This document shows positions 9,036 through 17,907 of a DNA stretch of 64,000 bases, piece after piece. Source of the stretch: FEN-1297 sp046705645 (lineage in GTDB: Bacteria; Bacteroidota; Ignavibacteria; Ignavibacteriales; Ignavibacteriaceae); assembly GCA_046705645.1 (NCBI GenBank), contig JBJKQE010000086.1, positions 52,105-116,104 on the forward strand, read 5' to 3'. Below the pieces are notes generated by a model that was given only the letters and a program-made list of their open reading frames with translations, was not told the DNA's origin and ran no database searches. The first letter of the stretch is position 1; each line of letters begins with the position of its first letter. The position numbers and the translations under genes were made by a program.

Positions 9036-9072
9036 AAGGCAGAGAATATCCTAGAAATATTTCATCTGCCTT
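9036..9072 (-). terminator. Terminator of gcvP
   Basis: AAGGCAGA (9036-9043) pairs with TCTGCCTT (9065-9072), with partial AATAT/ATATT pairing inside the loop. On the minus strand the hairpin runs into CTGCCTTTTATTTATTTC. It lies directly after the gcvP stop and before the start of the outer-membrane gene. Confidence 0.75.
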
Positions 9073-9083
9073 AATAATTTTAA

Positions 9084-12005
9084 TCATAATACCGATTCTT
9101 CAATATAATCAGTTACAGGATTACAACTGCACACAAGGTTACGATCTCCATATGCATTGTTTATTCTTCCAACACTAGGCCAAAATTTATTTGTACGCGT
9201 CCATTTGGCAGGATAGGCAGCCTTCTCCCTTGAATAAGCATGCTTCCAATTATCGGATATAACCGATTGGGCAGTATGAGGAGAGTTTTTTAATACATTA
9301 TCTTGATGATCGGCACTGCCTGATTCAATTTCCTTAATCTCCTCACAAATAGAAATTAATGCATCGCAAAAACGATCAAGCTCTTTTTTTGACTCACTTT
9401 CAGTCGGTTCAACCATTAAAGTACCCGGGACTGGGAATGAAACAGTAGGAGCATGAAATCCGTAGTCCATTAATCTTTTTGCAATATCTTCAACTTCAAT
9501 TTGAGCGGAAGTCTTAAAACTCCTCATATCGAAAATCAATTCGTGAGCCACTCTTTTATTTTTCCCCGTATAAAGTACTTTATAGTAAGGTTCTAATTTC
9601 GATTTTATATAATTCGCATTCAAAATTGAAATTGTTGAAGCATTTTTCAAACCTTCAGTTCCCATTAATTTAATATATGCATATGATATAACTAAGATGC
9701 TGGCACTTCCCCATGGAGCAGACGCGACCGCGGTTATTCCTTTTTTGTGATCTAGTTTTATTATTGTATGGCCGGGTAAAAATTCAATTAAATGAGAAGC
9801 AACACCTATTGGCCCCATTCCTGGTCCGCCGCCGCCATGAGGTATACAAAATGTTTTATGTAGATTAAGATGACATACATCAGCTCCGATTTCTCCCGGA
9901 CTTGTCAATCCCACCTGAGCATTCAAGTTGGCCCCATCCATATAAACTTGCCCGCCGTTTGAATGAATTATTTCACATATCTCTTTTATCTCTTCTTCGA
10001 AAACACCGTGCGTTGAAGGATAGGTAATCATTAAAGCCGCAAGATTGTTTTTATTTAATTCGGCTTTCTTTTTTAGATCATTCAAATCAACATTACCATT
10101 GTTATCACAATTGACTACTACTACTTTCATTCCTGCCATAACTGCGCTGGCCGGATTTGTACCATGAGCTGATGAAGGAATAAGAACAATATTCCGATGG
10201 CTTTCATTTCTACTTTTATGATACTCTCTGATAACCATTAATCCGGAAAATTCTCCTTGAGCGCCGGAATTTGGTTGAAGAGAAACGGCTGCAAATCCTG
10301 TAATTTCTTTAAGATCATTTTCAAATTCTGTGAATAATTCGGTATAACCCCCAGCTTGATTAAGTGGGGCAAAGGGATGAATCTTGCTAAACTCCGGCCA
10401 GCTAATGCCAAACATTTCCGTTGTAGCGTTCAATTTCATAGTACAAGAGCCTAAGGGTATCATTGATTGGGTTAAAGACAGATCTTTGTTTTCCAAGCTC
10501 TTTAAATACCGTAACATTTCAGTTTCCGAATGATAAGAGTTGAAAACAGGATGATGCAGATAAGAAGTTCTTCTTAATAAACTTTCTGGATAATCTATTT
10601 TAATTTGCTCTGCAGTTTTTTGAATATGCGAATTATCTAAATTCTTATTTACAGCAGTTGAAAAAATTGAAACGATTTCTAAAATGTCAGATAAATCGGT
10701 TGTTTCATTTATGGAAATGCCGATAAAATTTTCTTCAAAATATCTAAAATTTATTTCCTTCTTAATCGCACTTTCTTTAATCTTATGTAAAATTCCTTTC
10801 GTTGATTCATCAAAAGAAATTTTTAAGGTATCAAAATAATTTTTATTTATCTGTTTATATCCGAGCAAATTTAATTCATGATCTAAAAGTTTTGCCAGGA
10901 TATGAATTCGTTCCGTAATCTTTTTTAAGTTTTCCGGTCCATGATATACTGCATACATTCCGGCAATAATTGCTAAAAGGACCTGCGAGGTACATATATT
11001 ACTTGTTGCTTTTTCACGTCTAATGTGTTGTTCTCTTGTTTGAAGAGCCATTCTATAGGCAGGATTTCCATTTGAATCAATAGAAATACCTATAATTCTT
11101 CCGGGTAAATGTCTCTTGAATTCATCTTTTGTTGCAAAATAAGCGGCGTGAGGACCGCCGTATCCCATTGGAATGCCAAATCTCTGAGTGCTTCCAACAA
11201 CCACATCTGCATCAAATTCTCCTGGCGGGGTTAATAACGTTAAACTTAATAAATCGGCAGCAACAACTACATTTATTTCATTTTGATGAGCAGTATTTAT
11301 TAAACTTCTGTAATCATAAATCTCTCCGGATTCTGCAGGGTATTGAAGTAGAATTCCGAATATTTTATCATTTAATTTAATAGCTTTATGATCTCCTATT
11401 AAAAGTTTTATCCCTAGTGGATTGGCACGTGTTTTTAAGACATCAATAGTTTGAGGAAAACATTCCTGGGAAACAAAAAAGACATTTGCATCTTCTTTTC
11501 CGATTTTCCTTAGAGAATACAACATAGACATTGCTTCAGCTGCAGCTGTACCTTCATCAAGTAAAGATGCATTCGCAATAGGCATACCGGTTAAATCCAT
11601 TACCATTGTTTGAAAATTTATTAGTGCTTCCAATCTTCCCTGAGATATTTCGGCTTGATAAGGTGTGTACTGTGTATACCAGCCAGGATTTTCAAGAATA
11701 TTACGCTGTATAACTGCGGGCAAAATTGTTGGGTTGTAACCCATCCCGATATACGATTTAAATACTTTATTTTTTTCAGCAATCTTTTTGAGTTTTTCAA
11801 TAAACTTATATTCACTTAAAGCTTCGTCTAATTTTAATTCTTTTTTTAATTTTATTTTATACGGGATAGTGTCTCCTATTAATTGTTCTAAGGAATCAAC
11901 TCCTATAACTTGAAGCATTTCTTTAATTTCTTCTTTATTGGGTCCTATATGTCTGTTAACAAAATGATCAGGGTGGCTAAGTATGTCCATAAAATTTTTA
12001 CTCAC
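9084..12005 (-). CDS. gcvP: Glycine dehydrogenase (decarboxylating), P-protein
   Basis: The 973-residue product is a full-length, fused (alpha plus beta) P-protein of the glycine cleavage system, which decarboxylates glycine with pyridoxal phosphate and passes aminomethyl to the H-protein. The N-terminal half has 'FVNRHIGPNKEEIKEML' and 'IGMGYNPTILPAVIQRNI'. The C-terminal half carries 'MIPLGSCTMKLNATTEM', 'SSAHGTNPASAVMAGM' and the PLP lysine in 'NLHKTFCIPHGGGGPGMGP'. Its length matches the single-chain enzyme of other bacteria. It follows rnc by 167 bases on the same strand. No glycine riboswitch could be seen in that gap. gcvT and gcvH are not in the window. Confidence 0.97.
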   Translation of the reverse strand: MSKNFMDILSHPDHFVNRHIGPNKEEIKEMLQVIGVDSLEQLIGDTIPYKIKLKKELKLDEALSEYKFIEKLKKIAEKNKVFKSYIGMGYNPTILPAVIQRNILENPGWYTQYTPYQAEISQGRLEALINFQTMVMDLTGMPIANASLLDEGTAAAEAMSMLYSLRKIGKEDANVFFVSQECFPQTIDVLKTRANPLGIKLLIGDHKAIKLNDKIFGILLQYPAESGEIYDYRSLINTAHQNEINVVVAADLLSLTLLTPPGEFDADVVVGSTQRFGIPMGYGGPHAAYFATKDEFKRHLPGRIIGISIDSNGNPAYRMALQTREQHIRREKATSNICTSQVLLAIIAGMYAVYHGPENLKKITERIHILAKLLDHELNLLGYKQINKNYFDTLKISFDESTKGILHKIKESAIKKEINFRYFEENFIGISINETTDLSDILEIVSIFSTAVNKNLDNSHIQKTAEQIKIDYPESLLRRTSYLHHPVFNSYHSETEMLRYLKSLENKDLSLTQSMIPLGSCTMKLNATTEMFGISWPEFSKIHPFAPLNQAGGYTELFTEFENDLKEITGFAAVSLQPNSGAQGEFSGLMVIREYHKSRNESHRNIVLIPSSAHGTNPASAVMAGMKVVVVNCDNNGNVDLNDLKKKAELNKNNLAALMITYPSTHGVFEEEIKEICEIIHSNGGQVYMDGANLNAQVGLTSPGEIGADVCHLNLHKTFCIPHGGGGPGMGPIGVASHLIEFLPGHTIIKLDHKKGITAVASAPWGSASILVISYAYIKLMGTEGLKNASTISILNANYIKSKLEPYYKVLYTGKNKRVAHELIFDMRSFKTSAQIEVEDIAKRLMDYGFHAPTVSFPVPGTLMVEPTESESKKELDRFCDALISICEEIKEIESGSADHQDNVLKNSPHTAQSVISDNWKHAYSREKAAYPAKWTRTNKFWPSVGRINNAYGDRNLVCSCNPVTDYIEESVL

Positions 12006-12172
12006 TGTAATAAATATTTAAAAAATCTATTAAATAAAAATAACTAAAGTATAATTACCAAAAAATGCCTTTTAACAAAGGAATGGGTTTTAAAATAATA
12101 AAAAATGGAAAAAAGAGATAAAAATAATGAGGTTATTAAATAACATGAATTGCAGTCAATATTGATAAAAAT

Positions 12173-12967
12173 TTACAAATGTCGTTCACTTTCTTCATCT
12201 AAAATTCTCTGAAGAGCTGCATGAGCGGCGCTTTGTTCGGCAGATTTTTTGTTTTTCCCCTTCCCTCTGCCATACTCAACTTCATGAATAGAAACCTTCA
12301 TTGTAAAAATTCTATTATGCTGCGGTCCTTCTTCCTTTACCACTGTATATATAGGATTATCCATATGATTGGCTTGAGCATATTCCAGAAGCTGGCTTTT
12401 AAAATTTTCATCAATTAAATAATCTCCATCCTTAGAGTTCGGATCTATTATTACTTTTTCGATAAATTCTTTTGCAGCATTTAAACCATTATCAAGGTAA
12501 ATAGCACCAATTAAAGCTTCGAGAGCATCGGCAATTACCGTTCTGGAACCGTTCTTAAAGTTGTTGGACAAATTTTTGCTGACCAATAAAAAATCCAATA
12601 AGTTTATTTCTTCAGCCGCATCGGCTAATGCAACTCTATTTACCAACTTTGCTCGAATCTTGGTTAAAAAACCTTCATCTTTTTCAGGAAATGTTTCAAA
12701 TAAATATTCTGCTACCGTTAGACTTAGAACAGAATCCCCCAAGAATTCAAGTCTTTCATTTGATACCTTAAATTCGGTATTTTGTTCTAGGAAAGAACGG
12801 TGCATTAAAGCTTGTACAAAATGAGAACGGTCTTTAATATTGAAGCCAATCAGCTTTTCAAGCTCGGCAAATTTCCGGGGGGTTAACAGCTTAGAAATAT
12901 ATTTAGAAGTATTTTTCTCTTCTCTCTGTTTCAGTTTTTCAAGAAGCCAAGATAATAACTTACCCAA
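12173..12967 (-). CDS. rnc: Ribonuclease III
   Basis: This 264-residue protein has the RNase III signature 'NERLEFLGDSVLSL' with the catalytic Glu and Asp, the second acidic cluster 'DALEALIGAIYLD', and a C-terminal double-stranded RNA-binding domain (about 190-260, 'GPQHNRIFTMKVSI' and 'GKGKNKKSAEQSAAHAAL'). It cleaves double-stranded RNA in rRNA and mRNA processing. It starts 2 bases after fabF stops and closes the fatty-acid operon, a gene order common in many bacteria. Confidence 0.96.
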   Translation of the reverse strand: MGKLLSWLLEKLKQREEKNTSKYISKLLTPRKFAELEKLIGFNIKDRSHFVQALMHRSFLEQNTEFKVSNERLEFLGDSVLSLTVAEYLFETFPEKDEGFLTKIRAKLVNRVALADAAEEINLLDFLLVSKNLSNNFKNGSRTVIADALEALIGAIYLDNGLNAAKEFIEKVIIDPNSKDGDYLIDENFKSQLLEYAQANHMDNPIYTVVKEEGPQHNRIFTMKVSIHEVEYGRGKGKNKKSAEQSAAHAALQRILDEESERHL

Positions 12968-12969
12968 AA

Positions 12970-14217
12970 CTATTCCTCAAATTTTTTAAATAATAGAGAG
13001 GCATTATGCCCCCCAAAGCCAAATGTATTATTTATAGCACAATGAATAGTCTTCTTTGTTGATTTAAGAGGGCTATAGTTCAAATCGCACTCAGGATCAG
13101 GATTGGTTAAATTAATTGTCGGAGGAACAACATCATTCTTCACACTTAAAACCGTAGCTATGGATTCAACACCGCCGGCGGCTCCAAGTAAATGACCGGT
13201 CATTGATTTTGTTGAACTGATTACCATTTTGTATGCATGATCTTTAAAGACAGTTTTAATTGCATTTGTTTCATTTACATCATTGTAAGGCGTTGATGTA
13301 CCATGAGCATTTATATAATCAACATCATTTGCAGAAATTTCCGCATCTCTAATTGCTTCTGTCATAGATCTAACGGCTCCTTCACCCCCCGGAGCAGGTG
13401 CAGTAATATGATATGCATCTGCAGTTAAACCTATACCCGCAATTTCACAATATATTTTAGCGCCTCTATTGACAGCATTTTCATATTCTTCTAAAATAAT
13501 TGTTCCCGCACCTTCACCCATAACAAATCCGTTACGATCTTTATCAAAAGGACGCGAAGCTTCTTTATACCTGTCATTCCATCTGGAAAGAGCTTTCATT
13601 GCATTAAATCCGCCGATTGACATTTCAGTAATAGCAGCTTCCGAACCGCCGCAAATCATTAGATTGGCACTTCCTCTCTGGATCAAAATAAATGCATCTG
13701 CAATAGCATGTGAGGAAGTCGCACAAGCAGAGGTTGTGGCATAATTAGGTCCTTTTAATCCATATTTTATAGAGATTTGCCCCGCAGCAATATCGGAAAT
13801 CATCATTGTAACGAAGAAAGGACTTATTTGATGTGGATTCTTTGTTTCGTAATAGTTAAAATGCTGCTGCTGGTTAGTAATCATTCCCCCAATACCGCTT
13901 CCAAAAATAACTCCGAATCTATCTTTGTCAACTTTATCAAAGTTTAACCCGGCATCTTCAAGAGCCATCTCAGCAGTCACCAATGCATACTGAGTGAAAG
14001 GGTCCATTCTTTTAATTGATTTTTTATCCAGATATTTTTCAGGATCAAAATTTTTTACTTCGGCAGCAAATTTAGTATCAAAATCGGAAGCATCAAATTT
14101 TGTAATTAAATCAATTCCGTTTTTCCCATTAAGCAAGCCGTTCCATAACTCTTGAACATTATTGCCTATAGGCGTAACCGCACCGAGACCGGTAACTACT
14201 ACTCTCCTCTTTTTCAT
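12970..14217 (-). CDS. fabF: Beta-ketoacyl-ACP synthase II
   Basis: This 415-residue thiolase-fold enzyme elongates acyl-ACP with malonyl-ACP. The catalytic triad is visible: Cys in 'TTSACATSSHAIADAF', His in 'INAHGTSTPYND' and His in 'NNTFGFGGHNASLLF', with the Lys of 'STKSMTGHLLGAAGG'. It starts with 'KKRRVVVTGLGAVTPIG' as FabF proteins do. It follows acpP after a 112-base spacer that contains a hairpin. Confidence 0.96.
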   Translation of the reverse strand: MKKRRVVVTGLGAVTPIGNNVQELWNGLLNGKNGIDLITKFDASDFDTKFAAEVKNFDPEKYLDKKSIKRMDPFTQYALVTAEMALEDAGLNFDKVDKDRFGVIFGSGIGGMITNQQQHFNYYETKNPHQISPFFVTMMISDIAAGQISIKYGLKGPNYATTSACATSSHAIADAFILIQRGSANLMICGGSEAAITEMSIGGFNAMKALSRWNDRYKEASRPFDKDRNGFVMGEGAGTIILEEYENAVNRGAKIYCEIAGIGLTADAYHITAPAPGGEGAVRSMTEAIRDAEISANDVDYINAHGTSTPYNDVNETNAIKTVFKDHAYKMVISSTKSMTGHLLGAAGGVESIATVLSVKNDVVPPTINLTNPDPECDLNYSPLKSTKKTIHCAINNTFGFGGHNASLLFKKFEE

Positions 14218-14293
14218 ATTTCACTCCACGAAATTGAAATAAATATAGTCCAAGCGGATAACATAAGAGGCAATGCTGTCAACTTGAAATAAC

Positions 14294-14322
14294 AAGTCGA
14301 GAAAAAAAGATTTTCCCGACTT
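14294..14322 (-). terminator. Hairpin between acpP and fabF
   Basis: AAGTCG (14294-14299) pairs with CGACTT (14317-14322), and GAAAA with TTTTC inside. The one mismatch on the plus strand becomes G-U on the minus-strand RNA. It lies 8 bases after the acpP stop. It could be a partial terminator or an RNA-stabilising stem that allows more acpP than fabF product. Confidence 0.55.
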
Positions 14323-14329
14323 CACTTAC

Positions 14330-14563
14330 TTACGCTAACTTTTCTTTTAAATATTTAACAGCGTCCCCCACTGTGCCTATTTTTTCTGCATCTTCATCCG
14401 GAATAGAAATTTGGAATGCACTTTCAAAACCCATTACTAATTCAACTATGTCCAGTGAATCAGCACCAAGATCATTTGTAAAAGAAGCTTCCGGTGTTAT
14501 TTGAGATTCTTCAACACCAAGTTTGTCAATTATAATTTCTTTAACTTTAGCTTCAACGTCCAT
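14330..14563 (-). CDS. acpP: Acyl carrier protein of fatty-acid synthesis
   Basis: This 77-residue acidic protein has the phosphopantetheine attachment motif 'LGADSLDIVELVMGFE' with Ser at the DSL, and the start 'VEAKVKEIIIDKLGV'. It carries acyl intermediates among the Fab enzymes encoded on both sides. It is a much closer match to housekeeping ACP than the two specialised carriers at 52372 and 58680. Confidence 0.97.
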   Translation of the reverse strand: MDVEAKVKEIIIDKLGVEESQITPEASFTNDLGADSLDIVELVMGFESAFQISIPDEDAEKIGTVGDAVKYLKEKLA

Positions 14564-14625
14564 ATTTTCTCCTATTGTATTTTTTTATTGAATTATTTGA
14601 TTTCTTATAAAGAGTTATTTAAATA

Positions 14626-15369
14626 TCACATTGCCATTCCCCCATCGACTGAGATAACCTGACCAGTAATATAATCGGCATTTTTTGATGCCAGAAATAA
14701 TACTACTCTTGCCACGTCTTCAGGAGTTCCTATTCTTTTAAGGGGAATTAAATTTACGATAGCTTCCTTTTGCTTATCATTCAACTTTTCCGTCATATCG
14801 GTAGATATATAACCCGGAGCAATTGCATTAACCGTAATGTTCCGGGATGCTAATTCCTTTGCTGATGATTTTGTAAAACCAATTATTCCTGCTTTTGAAG
14901 CTACATAGTTAGCCTGGCCCGGATTACCAATTATAGCAACAACGGAAGAAATATTTATTATTCTTCCATACCTCTTGCTTATCATTGGTTTTAAAGAAGC
15001 TTTAGTATAATTGAATACGCTTTTAAGATTTGCTGTAATTATTTTATCAAAGTCATCTTCACTCATTCGCATAAGCAGATTATCCTTAGTAATTCCTGCA
15101 TTATTTACTAAGATATCTAAACCTCCGAAATTTTCCAAAATAAAATTTACTGTTTTTTCAGCTTCCGAAAATTTTGAGGCATCTGCCTGCAAACCTAAAA
15201 TTTTAACTCCAGGTTTTCCGGCTTCAGATTCAATTAATTTTGCAGATTCTACAGAAGAGTGATAAGTAAAAACAACATCACACCCGTTTGCAGCTAATTC
15301 CAAAACAATAGCTTTCCCGATTCCTCGAGATCCCCCAGTAACAATTGCCTTTTTACCTTCTAAATTCAT
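14626..15369 (-). CDS. fabG: 3-oxoacyl-ACP reductase
   Basis: The 247-residue short-chain dehydrogenase has the NADP-binding 'VTGGSRGIGKAI', 'NNAGITKDNLLMRM', the catalytic Ser-Tyr-Lys set ('INISSVV', 'YVASKAGIIGFTKS') and 'ITVNAIAPGYISTDMT'. The 'GITKDNLLMRM' string and the operon position identify it as FabG rather than a generic SDR. Its start overlaps the stop of the upstream cysteine-cluster gene by 4 bases, so the two are probably translationally coupled. Confidence 0.96.
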   Translation of the reverse strand: MNLEGKKAIVTGGSRGIGKAIVLELAANGCDVVFTYHSSVESAKLIESEAGKPGVKILGLQADASKFSEAEKTVNFILENFGGLDILVNNAGITKDNLLMRMSEDDFDKIITANLKSVFNYTKASLKPMISKRYGRIINISSVVAIIGNPGQANYVASKAGIIGFTKSSAKELASRNITVNAIAPGYISTDMTEKLNDKQKEAIVNLIPLKRIGTPEDVARVVLFLASKNADYITGQVISVDGGMAM

Positions 15370-15953
15370 GCAACCTCACGCGAATCTTCTGAATTTAAAT
15401 ATTCTCTTCTGTATTCATCCAATTCAGCAAAACCTTCATCACCAAAAAAATATTTTAATTCTTCCTGACAAGCTTCATATATTGATATTTGTTTTAGTGG
15501 AAATTTATTGCATGTTTTTAATCTATTTATATGATCATCATCAATAGTTAATGCACCTTCAAAAATGGTAAATGGAAACAGGACACAGTAAATAGGCTTA
15601 TATTTCCATTTATGAACTTTTTCTAAATTTGCCAGTTTTTGAAGAGTACATAAGCCATTTTTATCCAAAAAAGTACATTTGTGATTAAATAACTCGGTTC
15701 CAACTGCTATACCGGATTCAAAATCTTCATCTTCCTCAGGAGGTTCAAACCACTTGCTAACATCTATAGTTTGACTATTATCCATATTTGATATTATTTT
15801 GTCTTTAATTGACAAAATTAAATTGTGTTCCTTTAAATCGGCATAAACACCATAATAACAGCATTCGCCGTTACATTTACAACTAAAGCTGAATGTAAAA
15901 ATCTTCGGATCAATTTTAATTCCATTAATCTCTTTAGAAAATTTCTGCTCCAT
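15366..15953 (-). CDS. Cysteine-cluster protein (YkgJ/DUF3109-like)
   Basis: This 195-residue protein has the arrangement seen in YkgJ/DUF3109 cysteine-cluster families: 'SCKCNGECCYYGVY' near residue 25, then 'HKCTFLDKNGLCTL', 'KPIYCVLFPFTI' and 'LKTCNKFP'. Eight or so cysteines could bind zinc or an iron-sulfur cluster, but no enzymatic role is known to me. Its start shares one base with the fabD stop, and its stop overlaps the fabG start by four bases. It is thus embedded in the fatty-acid operon and must be co-expressed with it. Confidence 0.75.
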   Translation of the reverse strand: MEQKFSKEINGIKIDPKIFTFSFSCKCNGECCYYGVYADLKEHNLILSIKDKIISNMDNSQTIDVSKWFEPPEEDEDFESGIAVGTELFNHKCTFLDKNGLCTLQKLANLEKVHKWKYKPIYCVLFPFTIFEGALTIDDDHINRLKTCNKFPLKQISIYEACQEELKYFFGDEGFAELDEYRREYLNSEDSREVA

Positions 15954-16867
15954 TATAAGTATTTCTCCACTTCGTTGTATTTGTCTATGTTAATGCACTT
16001 AATTTCAGGTGCTATCCTTTTTGCAAGCCCTTGAAGAACTTTTCCGGGACCAATCTCGTAAAATTCAGTAACTCCGTCATCTGCCATTTTCTTAATAGTC
16101 TGTTCCCATTTTACCGGAGATGTAACTTGTTCATACAATAATTTTTTTATTTCATTTTTTGATTTTACAGGCTCGGCAGTAACATTTGCATAAACCGGAA
16201 ATCTCGCATCATAAATTTCAGTATTATTCAGTTCCTCAAATAATTCTTCTTTTGCCGAATTCATTAAAGGAGAATGGAAAGCTCCGCTTACAATTAATTC
16301 TTTTACTAATTTTGCACCTTTTGCTTTACAAATTTCCATAGCTTTTTTAACACCTGTTACCGAACCGGAAATTACTATTTGCCCTGGTGAATTAAAATTT
16401 GCACATTGGACAATTCCGGAAGAAGAAGCTTCTTTACAACTTTCCTCAACTTTATCCGGATCCAATCCGACTATAGCCGCCATTGTACCAGGATTATCAA
16501 TTCCTGCCTGCTGCATTGCCTTACCTCTCGCTCTTACCAATTTAACTGCATTATAAAATTGAATAGAACCTGCTGCAACCAACGCAGAGTATTCACCTAA
16601 AGAATGCCCTGCTGCAACATCCGGCTGGAGAGTTCTGATTATACTAGCAAGAACCACACTATGTAAAAAAATTCCCGGTTGTGTAAATTCTGTTTGCTTT
16701 AATTGATCTTCAGGACCGTTAAATAGAATATAAGAAAGATTGATACCCAATGCTTCATCAGCAGTTTTAATCATTTCTTTAGCTTCAACTGAATTTTCAA
16801 ACAAATCTTTAGCCATTCCAACATATTGCGAACCTTGACCGGGGAATAAAAAAGCTTTTTTAGACAT
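15953..16867 (-). CDS. fabD: Malonyl-CoA:ACP transacylase
   Basis: The 304-residue acyltransferase begins 'KKAFLFPGQGSQYVGMAKDLF' and contains the nucleophile motif 'AAGHSLGEYSALVAAG' (Ser of GHSLG), the Arg of 'VRARGKAMQQAG' and the His of 'SGAFHSPLM'. It loads malonyl groups onto AcpP. It lies 31 bases after fabH in the same operon. Confidence 0.96.
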   Translation of the reverse strand: MSKKAFLFPGQGSQYVGMAKDLFENSVEAKEMIKTADEALGINLSYILFNGPEDQLKQTEFTQPGIFLHSVVLASIIRTLQPDVAAGHSLGEYSALVAAGSIQFYNAVKLVRARGKAMQQAGIDNPGTMAAIVGLDPDKVEESCKEASSSGIVQCANFNSPGQIVISGSVTGVKKAMEICKAKGAKLVKELIVSGAFHSPLMNSAKEELFEELNNTEIYDARFPVYANVTAEPVKSKNEIKKLLYEQVTSPVKWEQTIKKMADDGVTEFYEIGPGKVLQGLAKRIAPEIKCINIDKYNEVEKYL

Positions 16868-16898
16868 TACATTATTTTTTTGTTATAAAAATTTCCTG

Positions 16899-17900
16899 TT
16901 ATTCCATACTCCAAACGACATAACTTGCACCCCAGGTATATCCGGCGCCGAAAGCAGCTAATATCAGTTTATCGCCTTTTTTTAATTTACCATCACGAAA
17001 ATATTCAACCAGGCATAATGGAATTGTTGCTGCTGTGGTATTACCGTATTTATCAATATTAATCATAACTTTATTTCTATCTATTCCCATTCTTTCGGCA
17101 GTGGCATCTATAATTCTTAAATTTGCTTGATGAGGTACCAGGTAAGCAATATCATCTGAAGTTAAATTATTTCTTTTCATAACATCATAAGAAATATCCG
17201 CCATCCCTTTAACGGCAACTTTGAATACTGCTTTACCATCCTGAAATAGTACATGCATATTTTTATCTACTGTATCATGAGTAGGGGGATTAAGACTACC
17301 TCCTCCCTTCATATGGAGAGCCTCTTTTCCAGATCCGTCACAGCGTAACAACGAATCTTGTAATCCTAAATTTTTATCATCCGTAGGTTCAATTAATACT
17401 GCAGCAGCCGCATCTCCAAAAAGGATACAATTATTTCTATCCGTATAATCTACTATAGAGCTCATTTTATCTGCGCCTATTAATAATACATTTTTATAAC
17501 TGCCACTTTCAACCAAAGAACATGCGGTCTGAAATGCAAAAAGAAAACCCGAACAAGCAGCAGAAAAATCAAAGCCCCAAGCATTTTTTGCTCCAATATT
17601 ATTCTGGACCAAACAAGCAGTCGCCGGAAAAAACATATCCGGAGTAACTGTCGCTACAATAATACATTCTATTTCTTCAGCCGACATATTTTTAGATTTT
17701 AATAAATTTTCAGCAGCTTTTGTTGCTAAAACACTAGTACCTCCTTCTTCAAGAATATGCCTTTCCCGTATACCTGTTCTTGTTCTAATCCATTCATCGC
17801 TGGTATCGACGATTTTTTCGAAATATTCATTATTATAAATTTTATCGGGAACATACATCCCGACCCCTGTAATAATTGCGTTGTATCTTTTATCTTTCAT
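16899..17900 (-). CDS. fabH: Beta-ketoacyl-ACP synthase III
   Basis: This 333-residue condensing enzyme starts fatty-acid synthesis from acetyl-CoA or branched acyl-CoA and malonyl-ACP. The triad is Cys in 'FDFSAACSGFLFAFQTA', His in 'VPHQANLRIIDA' and Asn in 'NIDKYGNTTAATIPL'. 'DTSDEWIRTRTGIRERH' near residue 30 is also typical. It starts 7 bases after plsX. Confidence 0.96.
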   Translation of the reverse strand: MKDKRYNAIITGVGMYVPDKIYNNEYFEKIVDTSDEWIRTRTGIRERHILEEGGTSVLATKAAENLLKSKNMSAEEIECIIVATVTPDMFFPATACLVQNNIGAKNAWGFDFSAACSGFLFAFQTACSLVESGSYKNVLLIGADKMSSIVDYTDRNNCILFGDAAAAVLIEPTDDKNLGLQDSLLRCDGSGKEALHMKGGGSLNPPTHDTVDKNMHVLFQDGKAVFKVAVKGMADISYDVMKRNNLTSDDIAYLVPHQANLRIIDATAERMGIDRNKVMINIDKYGNTTAATIPLCLVEYFRDGKLKKGDKLILAAFGAGYTWGASYVVWSME

Positions 17901-17907
17901 TGAAACT

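Noticed and set aside
11129..11380. Plus-strand ORF antisense to gcvP, and similar antisense ORFs over fabF, fabG, plsX and the carboxyltransferase
   Set aside because: They lie wholly inside strong genes and their translations look like frame shadows.
12006..12172. Possible glycine riboswitch ahead of gcvP
   Set aside because: The gap is AT-rich and shows none of the conserved purine-rich glycine aptamer segments; only a weak CCTTT/AAAGG stem is present.
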